Shown here piece by piece: positions 48,901 through 56,669 of a stretch of 64,000 nt of DNA. This stretch comes from Gallaecimonas xiamenensis 3-C-1 (GTDB lineage Bacteria > Pseudomonadota > Gammaproteobacteria > Enterobacterales > Gallaecimonadaceae): positions 1 through 64,000 of the forward strand of contig NZ_AMRI01000007.1 in NCBI RefSeq assembly GCF_000299915.1, in the 5' to 3' direction. Below the pieces are notes generated by a model. The model searched no databases and had not been told where the DNA came from. It saw only the letters and a program-made list of their open reading frames with translations. Position 1 is the first letter of the stretch. The number at the start of each line of letters is the position of its first letter. A program made the translations under genes and the position numbers.

Positions 48901-49436
48901 TTGTGGAACTCCTTAATAAGCCCCTGGCGCTACCAGGGGGCGAAGCGGTGGCCCTGGGGGCCCTTAATAGCTACCAGGCGGAAATGGAGTTCTGGTTCTC
49001 GGCCCAGCAGGTGGATTTGCAGCAAATGGACATGCTGGTACATCGCCATACCCTGGGCGGCCACGGCCGGCCCATGCTCAGCCCAGGCGAACTGAACGGC
49101 ATGCTCAAGGGCTTTATCGACCTGGTGTTCGAGCACAATGGCCGCTATTACGTGCTGGATTACAAATCCAACCACTTAGGGGACGGCGACAGCGCCTACA
49201 GCCAGCAAGCCATGGCGGACGCCATTCGCGAAAAACGCTATGACCTTCAGTACGTGATTTATCTGTTAGCCCTGCACCGCCTGCTGAAATCCCGTATCCC
49301 CGATTACGACTACGACCGCCATATGGGCGGCGCCGTTTATCTGTTCCTGCGCGGTGGCCACTGCTACCTGGACCGCCCCCAGCGCGAACTCATTGAGGGC
49401 TTAGACGCCATGTTCGAGGGTAAAGCCCATGCTTGA
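45918..49436 (+). CDS. recB: Exodeoxyribonuclease V beta subunit RecB
   Basis: This 1172-residue UvrD-type helicase-nuclease carries a Walker A E-A-S-A-G-T-G-K-T-F near residue 20 and LIDEFQDTDP. The helicase motif LIGDPKQAIYGFRG follows, and the C-terminal nuclease motif is LDYKSN, with DLVFEHNG before it. Between the RIF motif and LIGDPKQ the protein has about five residues more than E. coli RecB, encoded by an unusual AT-rich palindrome (47070-47147). The frame stays open. The gene overlaps recD by 8 bases. Confidence 0.97.
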   Translation: MSQHLNPLTFPLHGTRLIEASAGTGKTFTIAALYLRLVLQGLTPPQILVVTFTDAATKELKDRIRARLVEATKVFRGALAGDPLVAALKSQYPEDQWPGCARRLELAAQWMDEAAVYTIHGWCNRMLATHAFAADSLFELTLETDQRHLFEQVLADYWRSQYYPLADVSVVAELWNSPAKLHAAIRPWLPWAEPPVVNASEVLAELAERQQALLAPVKEQWRTLLDDFSAAMLAAHGNKDFNGNKVRIATLEGWLEALKAWVDSDALLPEISDKHWERFSPAGLEDAAKANVAIMNHPGIDALGAILAARAKLPKADIDLAKHAAGWIKARLEQEKHQRATLGFDDLLTRLDQALHKGPELADVIRRQYPIALIDEFQDTDPTQLRIFAKIYDLESNQEETGLFLIGDPKQAIYGFRGADIFTYLKARRATTGRHYHLDTNYRSTQGLVSAVNQVFGHQPNSFLFDEIPFEAVKANGRKEQLVINGAPVPAMTGWHLALDSAVSGSQYRKLMAERCASQMVAMLNGDGAFQGPDGQTPLRPADMAVLVRGRGEADAIRAALFARGVASVYLSDKESVFASSEARDLLALLAACAEPEDGRLLRAALAAPVLELSLGWLDTLNQDELLFEQQVERFKGYQLRWHQRGVLPMLRQLLSDFSIPARLLASPGGERSLTNLLHLAELLQGAAAKLDGEQALIRYLSEAVADPAAGDEEILRLESDADLVKVITIHKSKGLEYPLVFLPFVMGYREEDRQGPYIRYHDDSGKAVLDIEKTDGAYAKAEKERLAEDMRLLYVALTRPRHACFLGLAPVKMQRSGKKGENDLHRGAFGYLLTGGTPIDNGALGEAFARLAAGCSDIVLSEAPDVTDAQYQPKTQPLPLVAARPFKAPPAERWYIASYSALRTQDWQSDIATPLAENINNPDEEQEAQSKALSDSIHQFPRGPGPGTFLHGLFEWAALEGFGKVTEPQAQKLLAARLTRRGWEQWLTPLTSWFVELLNKPLALPGGEAVALGALNSYQAEMEFWFSAQQVDLQQMDMLVHRHTLGGHGRPMLSPGELNGMLKGFIDLVFEHNGRYYVLDYKSNHLGDGDSAYSQQAMADAIREKRYDLQYVIYLLALHRLLKSRIPDYDYDRHMGGAVYLFLRGGHCYLDRPQRELIEGLDAMFEGKAHA
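47070..47147. repeat. Nested palindrome inside recB
   Basis: Three perfect inverted repeats are nested in 78 bases: outer arms CTTAGGATC (47070-47078) and GATCCTAAG (47139-47147); CAAGATC-TAT-GATCTTG (47084-47100); and CCAATCAAGAAGAGAC (47104-47119) paired with GTCTCTTCTTGATTGG (47122-47137) across a 2-base loop. The segment is AT-richer than the rest of recB. Confidence 0.9.
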
Positions 49437-51306
49437 GTTACTGGACGCCTGGGTAGAACGGGGCTGGCTGCGCCGCATCGACCGCGCCCTGGTGCGCTGG
49501 CTTAAAGAGCTGGAGCCCAGCACCCCAGAGCCGCTGCTGCTGGCCGCCGCCCTTTGCTCCCACCAATATGGCCGTGGCCATATCTGCCTGGATTTAAGCG
49601 CCACCTTGTTGGATGCCGACGCTACCCTGTCCTTGCCGCCGGAAGGGGACCTGGGGGAAGAGATGCCCACCAAGCCGTCACAATGGCTGGAGGGCACCCA
49701 ACTTGAGGGCTGGCTGGCGGCCATCAAGGGCTCGCCCCTGGTCAATACAGAGGCCAGCCCCCTAGTATTGGTGGAAAACCGCCTTTACCTGCGCCGCAAC
49801 CACGGCTTCGAACAAGCGGTGGCTGGCCATATCACAGACCGCCTTGCCCCCATGGAGGTGAGCCCCGAGCTTAAACCCCAGCTGGACGCCCTGTTCGGCC
49901 CCGGCCTTAACTGGCAAAAGCTCGCCTGTGGCCTGGCCTTTCGCATGCCCTTTACCATCATCACCGGCGGCCCCGGCACCGGTAAAACCACCACTGTGGT
50001 GCGCCTGTTGGGCCTTAAGCAGCAACTGGCCCTGGCCAGCGGCCAAAAGCTGCGTATTGGTCTTGCCGCCCCCACCGGCAAGGCAGCGGCCAGGCTGACC
50101 GAGTCCATTCGCGGCGCCGTAGAAAAGCTGGCGCTGCCGGATGCGGTAAAAGCGGCCATCCCGGTGGAAGTCACTACCCTGCATAAACTGCTGGGGGTGA
50201 TTCCCCAAAGCCGCCACTTTCGCCACCACCACCAAAACCCCCTGCATCTGGACTTACTGGTGGTGGACGAAGCCTCCATGGTGGACTTGGAGATGATGAG
50301 CGCCCTGTTGGACGCCCTGCCCGCCTCAGCCCAGCTGATTTTGCTGGGGGACAAAGATCAGCTGGCCTCGGTAGAAGCTGGCTCTGTACTGGGGGATCTG
50401 TGCCAAGGGGCAGACTTGGGCGGTTACGACGCGGACACCCAGCACTTTCTAGAGGGCCTTTGCGGCGAAAGCCTGGCGGCCTTTACCCAAGGGCAAAGTG
50501 CCCTGGCCCAGTGCCGGGCCATGCTCAGGGTCAGTCACCGCTTTGGTAGCGATTCCGGCATAGGCCAACTGGCGCGGGCGGTGAACCTGGGGCAAAGCGA
50601 GGCGGCGTTAAAGCTTCTGCGTGAAAACCGTGACGACTTAAAACTGCTGCCCATCAAAGACGACGGCGTGGCCCTGTCTCGCCTTGCCATCGAGGGTTAC
50701 CGGGGTTATTTGCAGGTGCTCAATGCCGAGCGTAGTAGCGAGCGCGACGCCTGGGCCGCCAAGGTGCTGGCCGCCTTTGGCCGTTTTCAAATGCTCTGCG
50801 CCCTGAGAAAAGGCCCCTTTGGGGTGGAAGGACTAAACCAGCAAATTGCCGAGGCCTTAAAAGCCAACGGCCAGTTGGAAAACGACCACGGCTGGTACGA
50901 GGGCCGCCCGGTGCTGGTGACCCGCAATAACTACACCTTGGAACTGATGAACGGTGATGTAGGCATTTGCCTGCGGGTAGTGGAAGCCGACGGCAGCCAG
51001 CGGCTGCGCGTCGCCTTCCCGGTGGTGGGCGGCATCAAATGGGTACTGCCCTCGCGCCTTTCTGATGTGGAAACCGTCTTTGCCATGACGGTGCATAAAT
51101 CCCAAGGCTCGGAGTTCGACCACACCGTGCTGGTGCTACCTGACACCCTAAGCCCGGTACTGACCCGCGAGCTGGTTTATACCGGCATTACCCGTGCTAA
51201 GTCCTGTTTTACCCTGGCAGCGCCGAAGTTGGGGTTATTGGCGGCGGCTGTGGAGAGGAAGGTTGAGAGGGCGTCAGGCTTGAGGGAGGCCTTTGCTGGG
51301 TTGTAA
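49429..51306 (+). CDS. recD: Exodeoxyribonuclease V alpha subunit RecD
   Basis: This 625-residue 5'-3' helicase is the fast motor of RecBCD. It has Walker A GGPGTGKTTT at about 181-190, the V-V-D-E-A-S-M-V-D motif, LLGDKDQLASVEAG and the C-terminal H-K-S-Q-G-S-E-F motif, and ends in the R-E-L-V-Y-T-G-I-T-R-A motif VI region. The length is normal. It ends 53 bases before the first repeat of the accessory island. Confidence 0.97.
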   Translation: MLELLDAWVERGWLRRIDRALVRWLKELEPSTPEPLLLAAALCSHQYGRGHICLDLSATLLDADATLSLPPEGDLGEEMPTKPSQWLEGTQLEGWLAAIKGSPLVNTEASPLVLVENRLYLRRNHGFEQAVAGHITDRLAPMEVSPELKPQLDALFGPGLNWQKLACGLAFRMPFTIITGGPGTGKTTTVVRLLGLKQQLALASGQKLRIGLAAPTGKAAARLTESIRGAVEKLALPDAVKAAIPVEVTTLHKLLGVIPQSRHFRHHHQNPLHLDLLVVDEASMVDLEMMSALLDALPASAQLILLGDKDQLASVEAGSVLGDLCQGADLGGYDADTQHFLEGLCGESLAAFTQGQSALAQCRAMLRVSHRFGSDSGIGQLARAVNLGQSEAALKLLRENRDDLKLLPIKDDGVALSRLAIEGYRGYLQVLNAERSSERDAWAAKVLAAFGRFQMLCALRKGPFGVEGLNQQIAEALKANGQLENDHGWYEGRPVLVTRNNYTLELMNGDVGICLRVVEADGSQRLRVAFPVVGGIKWVLPSRLSDVETVFAMTVHKSQGSEFDHTVLVLPDTLSPVLTRELVYTGITRAKSCFTLAAPKLGLLAAAVERKVERASGLREAFAGL

Positions 51307-51359
51307 GTATTGGCTTCGGTTTCTTCCGCTTAGTCCAGCCATAACATGACGTTGTTTTA

Positions 51360-51648
51360 AATGCAGGGGGGCGCCCCTGCACGCGCCCTACTTTTGGGGT
51401 CAAAAGTAGGCAAAAACCTCGCCCATGTTACGCTTCTTCTTCGCCTCTGGTCGTTCCCGGTCCACCGGTTCATACGCGCTCCCGGCACGTACTCACCAGC
51501 ACCTAGGCGGCCCCCTCACATCCCTGTCACGGCTGCCCCTTCACGTCAATTCGCGGACAAGCCGCTCTCGCTCCCTAGCGAAAGTCAGTCCACCGGACTG
51601 ATTTCTTAACGCGCTCGCCCCAACGGCTCAGCGCTGCACTTAACGGGC
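51360..51648 (-). repeat. GC-rich non-coding repeat element, copy B
   Basis: Read on the minus strand, the element opens with GCCCGTTAAGTGCAGCGCTG (revcomp at 51629-51648). It closes with CAAAAGTAGGGCGCGTGCAG and a GC-rich hairpin ending CCTGCATT at 51360. A 9-bp hairpin, CTACTTTTG/CAAAAGTAG, precedes the end. The same start and end occur in copy A (54593-54893) in the opposite orientation. No coding sequence is evident inside. Confidence 0.75.
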
Positions 51649-52025
51649 GGGAGAGCCGCACCAAGCAGTCCCGAGGTTGCTATTCGTTAGCGGCCTTCGT
51701 TGTAACACTTTGACTTTATGAGAGATTCAAAGTGGGTGTCCTGTATAACTCTTCGCCAGAGCCTAATAGAGGACCAGAGCCTTAGAAGCCGAGTGGGTGT
51801 AAAGGCGGCGGAATTCGGAACACATTAAGGCGCAGTACCAACCCTGGCGCTATAACGACGCCGGGTATATGTCCGCAAACCGCTTTTCATCGACAGTTGC
51901 AAAATACGGGGCGTCCATATATGTCCTCTATAGATTTTGAAAATAAAACTAAGCATCACCTCGCAACATTTAAACATTAACGGTATAAGAATATAAATCA
52001 TATTAAGTAATACGGAGAGCTAACC
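51649..52025. other. Non-coding or decayed DNA upstream of the HEPN gene
   Basis: No intact gene is seen. A plus-strand frame from about 51801 to 51940 is open without a convincing start and reads like protein (…QYQPWRYNDAGYM…), so it may be a fragment of a lost gene. The last 90 bases are strongly AT-rich and hold the likely promoter of the next gene, which has a CGGAGAG ribosome-binding site. Confidence 0.4.
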
Positions 52026-53201
52026 ATGTCTACTTTCGCTGGGATAGAAATTGGTGACTACAACATCACTGAATGGCAGAACACTTACCATCAATGGCTC
52101 TTTGTTGACACTGATCGCGTAAGAGATGTTGATGGAGAAAATATTTTCATTGGTTTCCGCGCTGATGCAGGAAAAATAAAACGTAGGTTAGAGTTAATTG
52201 GAATCAATAAAGATTCCGTTAGGTTAGAACTAGAAGAATTGAAATCCACTTGGATTAAAGATATAAAATCTCTGATAAACCTTTTCAATGAAAATGAGGA
52301 AATTAGCTCCCAATATTGTAATTATTTAAATGGTCTAGAAACAAGCTCAATCGAAAGTTGGTTGAAAATTATTCCTATTGTTAAAGATCGAGATTGCTAC
52401 AAAAATGAAGGATATATTCACTTAAGTGATGATGAAAAAAACCTTTTTGAGTTTATCAATTCTGACTATGATGAATATCCCAACTACACTTCAGGAGGAT
52501 ACCGATTTCCCTGTTTTTCAATTGAAAGCTACGCTTGGTTAATTCTACAATTAACTGAAGATAACACACTTTGTGAGCTTGATATCTCAGCACTAATAGA
52601 TAGTGGTTGGGTAGATGACTTTGATGATATTAAAGAGTTTCAAGCTGGGAGTACTATATTCTTTGACCAAGCTAAAAAAGAGATTGAAGAAATAGTTAAT
52701 TTAGTCTCATCAGATCAGAATGCCACTATTTTAAAAAGGCTAGTATATGGCGGATTAATTGGAGTGCTGGAGGCATACTTAGCCGATGTTGCTAAACGCC
52801 AGACTTTAAATAAAAAGGCTATAAAAAGAAGATTTGTCGAGAGGTTTACTCTATTTAATGAAAACAAGAAAAAAATTTCCGTTTCAGAGATTTATAAAAC
52901 AATCGAGGGTATAGACAGATCGATAATTGAATGCATTGACAGTCTATCTTTCCATAACATTAAAACAATAAAGTCTTTTTATTCTTCAGTTCTTCTTATC
53001 GATTTTCATGATGCTGTTATTAATCAATTAAGTAATGCAGTATCAACTCGCCATGATGTTGTTCATAGAGCAGGAAAAACGCCAGAAGGAGAAGCCATTG
53101 AAATAACTAACCAAGCAATAAATGAACTATCAAAATTAATACTGTCAATCATGGAGTTTGTAGACAAAAAAATAATCGATGGGTTACTTGATAGCGAATA
53201 G
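52026..53201 (+). CDS. HEPN-domain protein, candidate defence RNase
   Basis: This 391-residue protein has no signal peptide or membrane segment. The C-terminal third is helical and ends in a HEPN-type motif R342-H-D-V-V-H347 (RX4H), followed by the long final helix usual for HEPN nucleases. The N-terminus (MSTFAGIEIGDYNI…) recalls the small domain of HEPN/Toprim-associated proteins. HEPN proteins with this motif are metal-independent RNases in abortive-infection and toxin systems. The gene is far more AT-rich than all its neighbours, so it was probably acquired. No antitoxin gene is adjacent. The fold assignment is by motif only. Confidence 0.75.
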   Translation: MSTFAGIEIGDYNITEWQNTYHQWLFVDTDRVRDVDGENIFIGFRADAGKIKRRLELIGINKDSVRLELEELKSTWIKDIKSLINLFNENEEISSQYCNYLNGLETSSIESWLKIIPIVKDRDCYKNEGYIHLSDDEKNLFEFINSDYDEYPNYTSGGYRFPCFSIESYAWLILQLTEDNTLCELDISALIDSGWVDDFDDIKEFQAGSTIFFDQAKKEIEEIVNLVSSDQNATILKRLVYGGLIGVLEAYLADVAKRQTLNKKAIKRRFVERFTLFNENKKKISVSEIYKTIEGIDRSIIECIDSLSFHNIKTIKSFYSSVLLIDFHDAVINQLSNAVSTRHDVVHRAGKTPEGEAIEITNQAINELSKLILSIMEFVDKKIIDGLLDSE

Positions 53202-53324
53202 ATGGTTAGGAAGTAGAATAATAGATGTAGATTTAACTCATTAATACTTCAGGTCTTAGCCGTGTTAGGTACTTCTCATATACTTTGAAATTATTAAGCA
53301 CTGTGCTTAGTTAACGGGAAAATA

Positions 53325-53357
53325 CTAAGTGGTACTGCTGTTTAGGAACTTGGCCAT
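53325..53357 (-). pseudogene. 5' remnant of a phospholipase-D-like gene (remnant 1)
   Basis: From the ATG at 53357 the minus strand reads MAKFLNSSTT and then a stop. The start matches MAKFLNTSAT, the beginning of remnant 2 and of a family of PLD-like domain proteins. Upstream DNA is also shared with remnant 2. Confidence 0.55.
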
Positions 53358-53542
53358 GGCATCTCTCGGATACAGGCCAGGGATAAGGAGGGAAGACACC
53401 CTTTGCATCTGCCTGTCCCTGGCAAACAATACTAGGCACTAGTATCGGCCCACGTTTAGCGAAAACGCAAGTAAGTCCATGCCTGTTAGGGACTTAAAAC
53501 CTAGGCACACTACTAAACCGGAACGAAGCTACCCGCTTTATC

Positions 53543-53688
53543 GCCCGTTAAGTGCAGCGCTGAGCCGCCGGGGTGAACGCGTTAAGAAAGGGGGCCAGTT
53601 GCCCCTTTTTAGCTGGCGAACGCGAGCAGCTTGCCTGCGAGCTGATGATGGTTTTTGCGCGTGCGTACAAGGGGCCCCCCCCTGCGTA
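53543..53688 (+). repeat. GC-rich repeat element, degenerate copy C
   Basis: It opens with GCCCGTTAAGTGCAGCGCTG and ends in a diverged version of the terminal motif (TGCGCGTGCGTACAAGGGGC, then CCTGCGTATAAA). At 146 bp it is half the length of copies A and B. The preceding AACGAAGCTACC is shared with the flank of copy A. Confidence 0.6.
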
Positions 53689-53864
53689 TAAATGAACTCG
53701 CCAATAACATTTATCCGGCTAATACACCGACGCCACATTACCCGCCCGCCGGTGCGGGAACCGGCAAATATAACTCACTCAGAGGGGACTGAGTTTCCCG
53801 GCTTATAGCCAGACGCCAAGCTCTCAGGGTAACCTGAACGCTAAACCGACAAGGACGTGTTCCC

Positions 53865-54566
53865 ATGCTGAAAAAATGCCTGCTACTCACCGCCACACTC
53901 AGCGCGCCTCTTCTGGCAGCACCTTTTGAGCCCATCGATTGTGCCGACGATCAAAACCTGCAAATGGAGCCAGAGAAGCGGTATCAGCAGCAAAAAAACG
54001 CTCACCATATTGAACAAGGGGGAAAGGAAGCATTCCTCAAACAGTTCACGGATCCTGAGCAGGAACGGGTGGCATTCAAATCGCTGGATTTTTCCCGAGG
54101 CCAATATCAGAAAACGGAACAGGGGCCGCCATTTGCGGACGACCTTATCCAATTCGATATCACGCCTCACGTCACCTACAGAATCGGCAATGCCCTGCTG
54201 ACCGGCAGCAACTTCGGTGAGTTTGGCGGCGAGTTGATGCTGTTGAAGGACAACGGCGAAACAAGGCGGTTGGCCCAGCTGAATGTCGAAGATATCTACC
54301 GCATGCCTTTTGGCATGGTGGTGACCTCAGGCCTGGCCCATATGAGTTCAAACGCAGGCCAGATCTACCTGATCAACCCGGATTTCACTCTGACCCTGCT
54401 CTACGCCCTGACCGGAATGCCCAGGTCCAGCTACCTGCTGCCAGAGGGCGACTTGCTGATCAACAGCTATGTCAGCGGCACCGATCAGAAGCTGAACCAT
54501 CAGGTGCTGACCAAGGACGGCTTATTAAGGCGCGTGAGCTGTATAGACGAAGACACCCAGAAATAA
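53865..54566 (+). CDS. Secreted protein of unknown function
   Basis: This 233-residue protein has an N-terminal signal peptide (LLLTATLSAPLLAAP, cleavage about residue 19) and two Cys in the mature form. The mature protein has repeated short beta-rich stretches such as FGELxLLKDNGETRRLAQLN and LLINSYVSG, suggesting a small beta-propeller-like or beta-sandwich fold in the periplasm. I do not recognise the family. It lies between repeat copies C and A, with composition closer to the backbone than the HEPN gene. The stop is followed at once by the AACGAAGCTACC flank of copy A. Confidence 0.75.
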   Translation: MLKKCLLLTATLSAPLLAAPFEPIDCADDQNLQMEPEKRYQQQKNAHHIEQGGKEAFLKQFTDPEQERVAFKSLDFSRGQYQKTEQGPPFADDLIQFDITPHVTYRIGNALLTGSNFGEFGGELMLLKDNGETRRLAQLNVEDIYRMPFGMVVTSGLAHMSSNAGQIYLINPDFTLTLLYALTGMPRSSYLLPEGDLLINSYVSGTDQKLNHQVLTKDGLLRRVSCIDEDTQK

Positions 54567-54592
54567 ACGAAGCTACCGGCTTTGGCTCTTTA

Positions 54593-54893
54593 GCCCGTTA
54601 AGCGCAGCGCCTCACTGGCGGGAGCGTGAGCTGACGCGAGACATGGATGCGAGGCGGCCAGCTTGGTCGAGCGGAGGACGTGTCGGGGCGAAGCTTGCAC
54701 GGTGAAGCGCAGCTTCGCTGCTGCTGAGCGTGAGCACAGGACGTGCGAACCGGAATGAGCCGCCACGGAAGGCTAACAACACACTGACTATCTGAACTCA
54801 TTGGCGGAACGTGGGCCGTGGTTTTGTCTGGGCAGCCCCGCTGACTTTTGCCGAAACAAAAGTAGGGCGCGTGCAGGGGCGCCCTCCTGCATT
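54593..54893 (+). repeat. GC-rich non-coding repeat element, copy A
   Basis: This 301-bp element opens with GCCCGTTAAGCGCAGCGCC. It ends with a CTTTTG/CAAAAG hairpin, AGTAGGGCGCGTGCAGGGGC and CCTGCATT at 54886-54893. The last base touches codon 21 of a truncated PLD-like gene on the other strand, the best sign that the element inserted there. The middle is variable relative to copy B. Confidence 0.75.
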
Positions 54894-54956
54894 CAGAGCT
54901 TTGATCAGCTCTTCCAGAAAATAATTGGTGGCACTGGTATTGAGAAACTTGGCCAT
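54894..54956 (-). pseudogene. 5' remnant of a phospholipase-D-like gene (remnant 2)
   Basis: From the ATG at 54956 the minus strand encodes MAKFLNTSATNYFLEELIK plus two residues, the exact opening I associate with PLD-like (phosphatidylserine-synthase family) domain proteins. The reading frame then enters repeat copy A, so the catalytic HKD part is lost. Confidence 0.65.
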
Positions 54957-55404
54957 AGCGTCTTCCACTGACTTGGCCCGGGGCGGGTGGTTACTGCTGC
55001 CTGTCCCTGGCATCTGTTAACTAGGCATTAACTTGGCAAGGCAGGCGCAAAAAAGCAAGGAAAACGCACCAGTCCTGTTTTATTACCCGCTATTCCTCGA
55101 CGCAGCCACTCCTACCACTGCCAATCTCAGGACCTGAAGGTTGGGCTCTTGCGGCCCCTTTAAGTGAAGCGCTGAGCGGGAGGGCACCTTGTCGAAGGAC
55201 ATCACTTTACCCTGCAGGTGACTAGGGCCGAAGAGCCTCTCCCCTATGCCTGCCCTGGCGAAATGAGCCGGCAAGAAGCTGGCCCACATATAAAGCCCCA
55301 CTGCCCCAAAGGAGACCGAAGCTGGCCGGACTGTTGCCATGCATTCGTGCGGGTCCCCTTTCCCCGTCAAGACTTGATATCGGGCCTTTTTAATTAACTT
55401 TTTC
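54957..55404. other. Gene-free end of the island
   Basis: This stretch holds the former promoter region of the PLD-like remnant, with TGCCTGTCCCTGGCA at 54998-55012 repeated from 53410. Around 55150 there is a partial match to the repeat-element start (CTTTAAGTGAAGCGCTGAGC). A 95-codon minus-strand frame (55083-55370) lacks a ribosome-binding site and protein-like composition. The last 30 bases are AT-rich. Confidence 0.5.
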
Positions 55405-55737
55405 TTACAGGGATGACATTAACTTTTCTGCATCCTTGGCCAATTTTTCGCAGCCCGATTTGGAAAGTAGCGGATCATCTTTGCTCTTTACTCCCCGCTC
55501 CTGATATTTTTCAATCGCTCTATCGAAGGAGCCATAGAAGTAATTTTTTAGGTTTGGATCTTTCATCACTTCATCCTTCATTCTCGACGCCAATAGCAAG
55601 TACTTTTCGGACATCTCGATATCCTTTCTCACATCGACTTCAATATTAACGCAAAGGTTCAAGCTGAGATAAGTCGAGGCATATCTATCATCAATACCCA
55701 CACCAATGCCCAACGCTAAATAAATAAGAGCTAACAT
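55405..55737 (-). CDS. Small hypothetical protein with hydrophobic N-terminus
   Basis: This 110-residue protein has a short hydrophobic N-terminal stretch (2-14), then an acidic, Lys-rich helical part with repeated E-K and K-D pairs. It may be a weak export signal or the start may be misplaced. No family is recognised. It is divergent from the next gene over 86 bases. Base composition is AT-rich, like the neighbouring small genes. Confidence 0.55.
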   Translation of the reverse strand: MLALIYLALGIGVGIDDRYASTYLSLNLCVNIEVDVRKDIEMSEKYLLLASRMKDEVMKDPNLKNYFYGSFDRAIEKYQERGVKSKDDPLLSKSGCEKLAKDAEKLMSSL

Positions 55738-55823
55738 TTAATCAATCCTTGATCATCATTTGACATCAGACTTTATTTTTCCAGGTTACCATCTAACCTC
55801 ACCTTAGCAACAAGGATAGTGCT

Positions 55824-56222
55824 ATGAGTAATCTCAAAGAAGCTACCGATAGATACCTTACAACAGATTTTAAGAATAAACCCGTCCTAGCGCTAGTGGC
55901 CCTGATAGGGCTGGGCCCGTATAAGAAAACCATTTCATCATCTATAGACACTTATGGGCCTATACTTACTGGCATAGCCCTATATCGTCATCTACCTCAC
56001 TTGGAAAGGTCTTCTGATAACAAAAGCATACTTGAACTGGAAGGAAGCCCGTTGCAATCTAGGCTGATGGGGTTACTTACTGATTTAAGTTTTCAACCTC
56101 ATTGGCATTTGTGGAGTCTGTCTAATGACAAGCTTATGGAATTTTTTAGCTTCAACAGTAAAGTCGAATCGGCAACGGGACAGTTTAATCCACTTTCCTT
56201 TAATGCTTATCTGGCTGAGTAA
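55824..56222 (+). CDS. Small cytoplasmic protein of unknown function
   Basis: This 132-residue protein has a good AAGGATAG ribosome-binding site. The sequence has a hydrophobic patch (L-A-L-V-A-L-I-G-L-G) at about 22-32 but no clear membrane span or signal. It is followed 6 bases later by a lipoprotein gene, so the two may be co-transcribed. No family is recognised. Confidence 0.6.
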   Translation: MSNLKEATDRYLTTDFKNKPVLALVALIGLGPYKKTISSSIDTYGPILTGIALYRHLPHLERSSDNKSILELEGSPLQSRLMGLLTDLSFQPHWHLWSLSNDKLMEFFSFNSKVESATGQFNPLSFNAYLAE

Positions 56223-56228
56223 ACTCTC

Positions 56229-56588
56229 ATGGATAAATTAATTTTATGCGCTTCTGCGCTGCTCCTTTCTGGATGCCTTTACCAAGGTGAAGGCATTGCT
56301 GTTTTCGGCGTAGAGAATGATACGTCTTTTCCAGCCAGCTATACCATTTCTTGGGATAACACTTCAACGCTTACACAAGGTCAACTTAACCATGGCGAGC
56401 ATATAGAGTGGACCTCGGGAATGCGGTCACATAGCCAAAGCGACTCAATGGTAAAATCTGTCTCTTCCGTACAGATAGACTTCTCGAATGGCTGCACCGT
56501 TACGCTTGGCCAAGGAGAGATTTACCAAAGCACAATCCAAAGCCAATACACGTTTTTGTTTTCAGAGGCGTTGAAAAAGTGCCCGTAG
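56229..56588 (+). CDS. Small lipoprotein, paralogue of the one at 57816
   Basis: This 119-residue protein has lipobox LLSGC (Cys16). The mature part begins L-Y-Q-G-E-G-I-A-V-F-G and shares with the 57816 gene the strings ENDT, W-T-S-G, SDSMVKSV, a central Cys before V-x-L-x-Q, QYxxLFS and the ending K-C-P. The fold is probably a small beta-sandwich in the envelope. The gene is more AT-rich than its paralogue. Function is unknown. Confidence 0.75.
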   Translation: MDKLILCASALLLSGCLYQGEGIAVFGVENDTSFPASYTISWDNTSTLTQGQLNHGEHIEWTSGMRSHSQSDSMVKSVSSVQIDFSNGCTVTLGQGEIYQSTIQSQYTFLFSEALKKCP

Positions 56589-56669
56589 CATTATCCAGCA
56601 AACCATGTGGCGAGTCGTCAAATCGGGTCAGTTGAAGAAACACCTCCTAGGGTCACTGGCCAGAACAAG

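Larger units (their letters stand above)
53202..53864. other. Gene-free island segment with remnants and repeat copy C
   Basis: This 660-base stretch contains a PLD-like 5' remnant (53325-53357), a segment at 53410-53440 shared with 55000 (TGCCTGTCCCTGGCA, then ACTAGGCA), repeat copy C, and a hairpin AAAGGGG/CCCCTTTTT (about 53587-53610) that can act as a terminator. The open frames here run across the repeats and are not credible genes. Confidence 0.6.

Noticed and set aside
53479..53691. 70-codon plus-strand frame
   Set aside because: It runs across repeat copy C and has no ribosome-binding site.
51605..54620. Integron attC sites suggested by GTTAAGT/ACTTAAC in the repeats
   Set aside because: GTTRRRY-like ends are present, but the matching RYYYAAC partner at attC distance is missing and no integrase gene is in the window.
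55083..55370. 95-codon minus-strand frame
   Set aside because: It overlaps a partial repeat, and has no credible start signal or recognisable protein.
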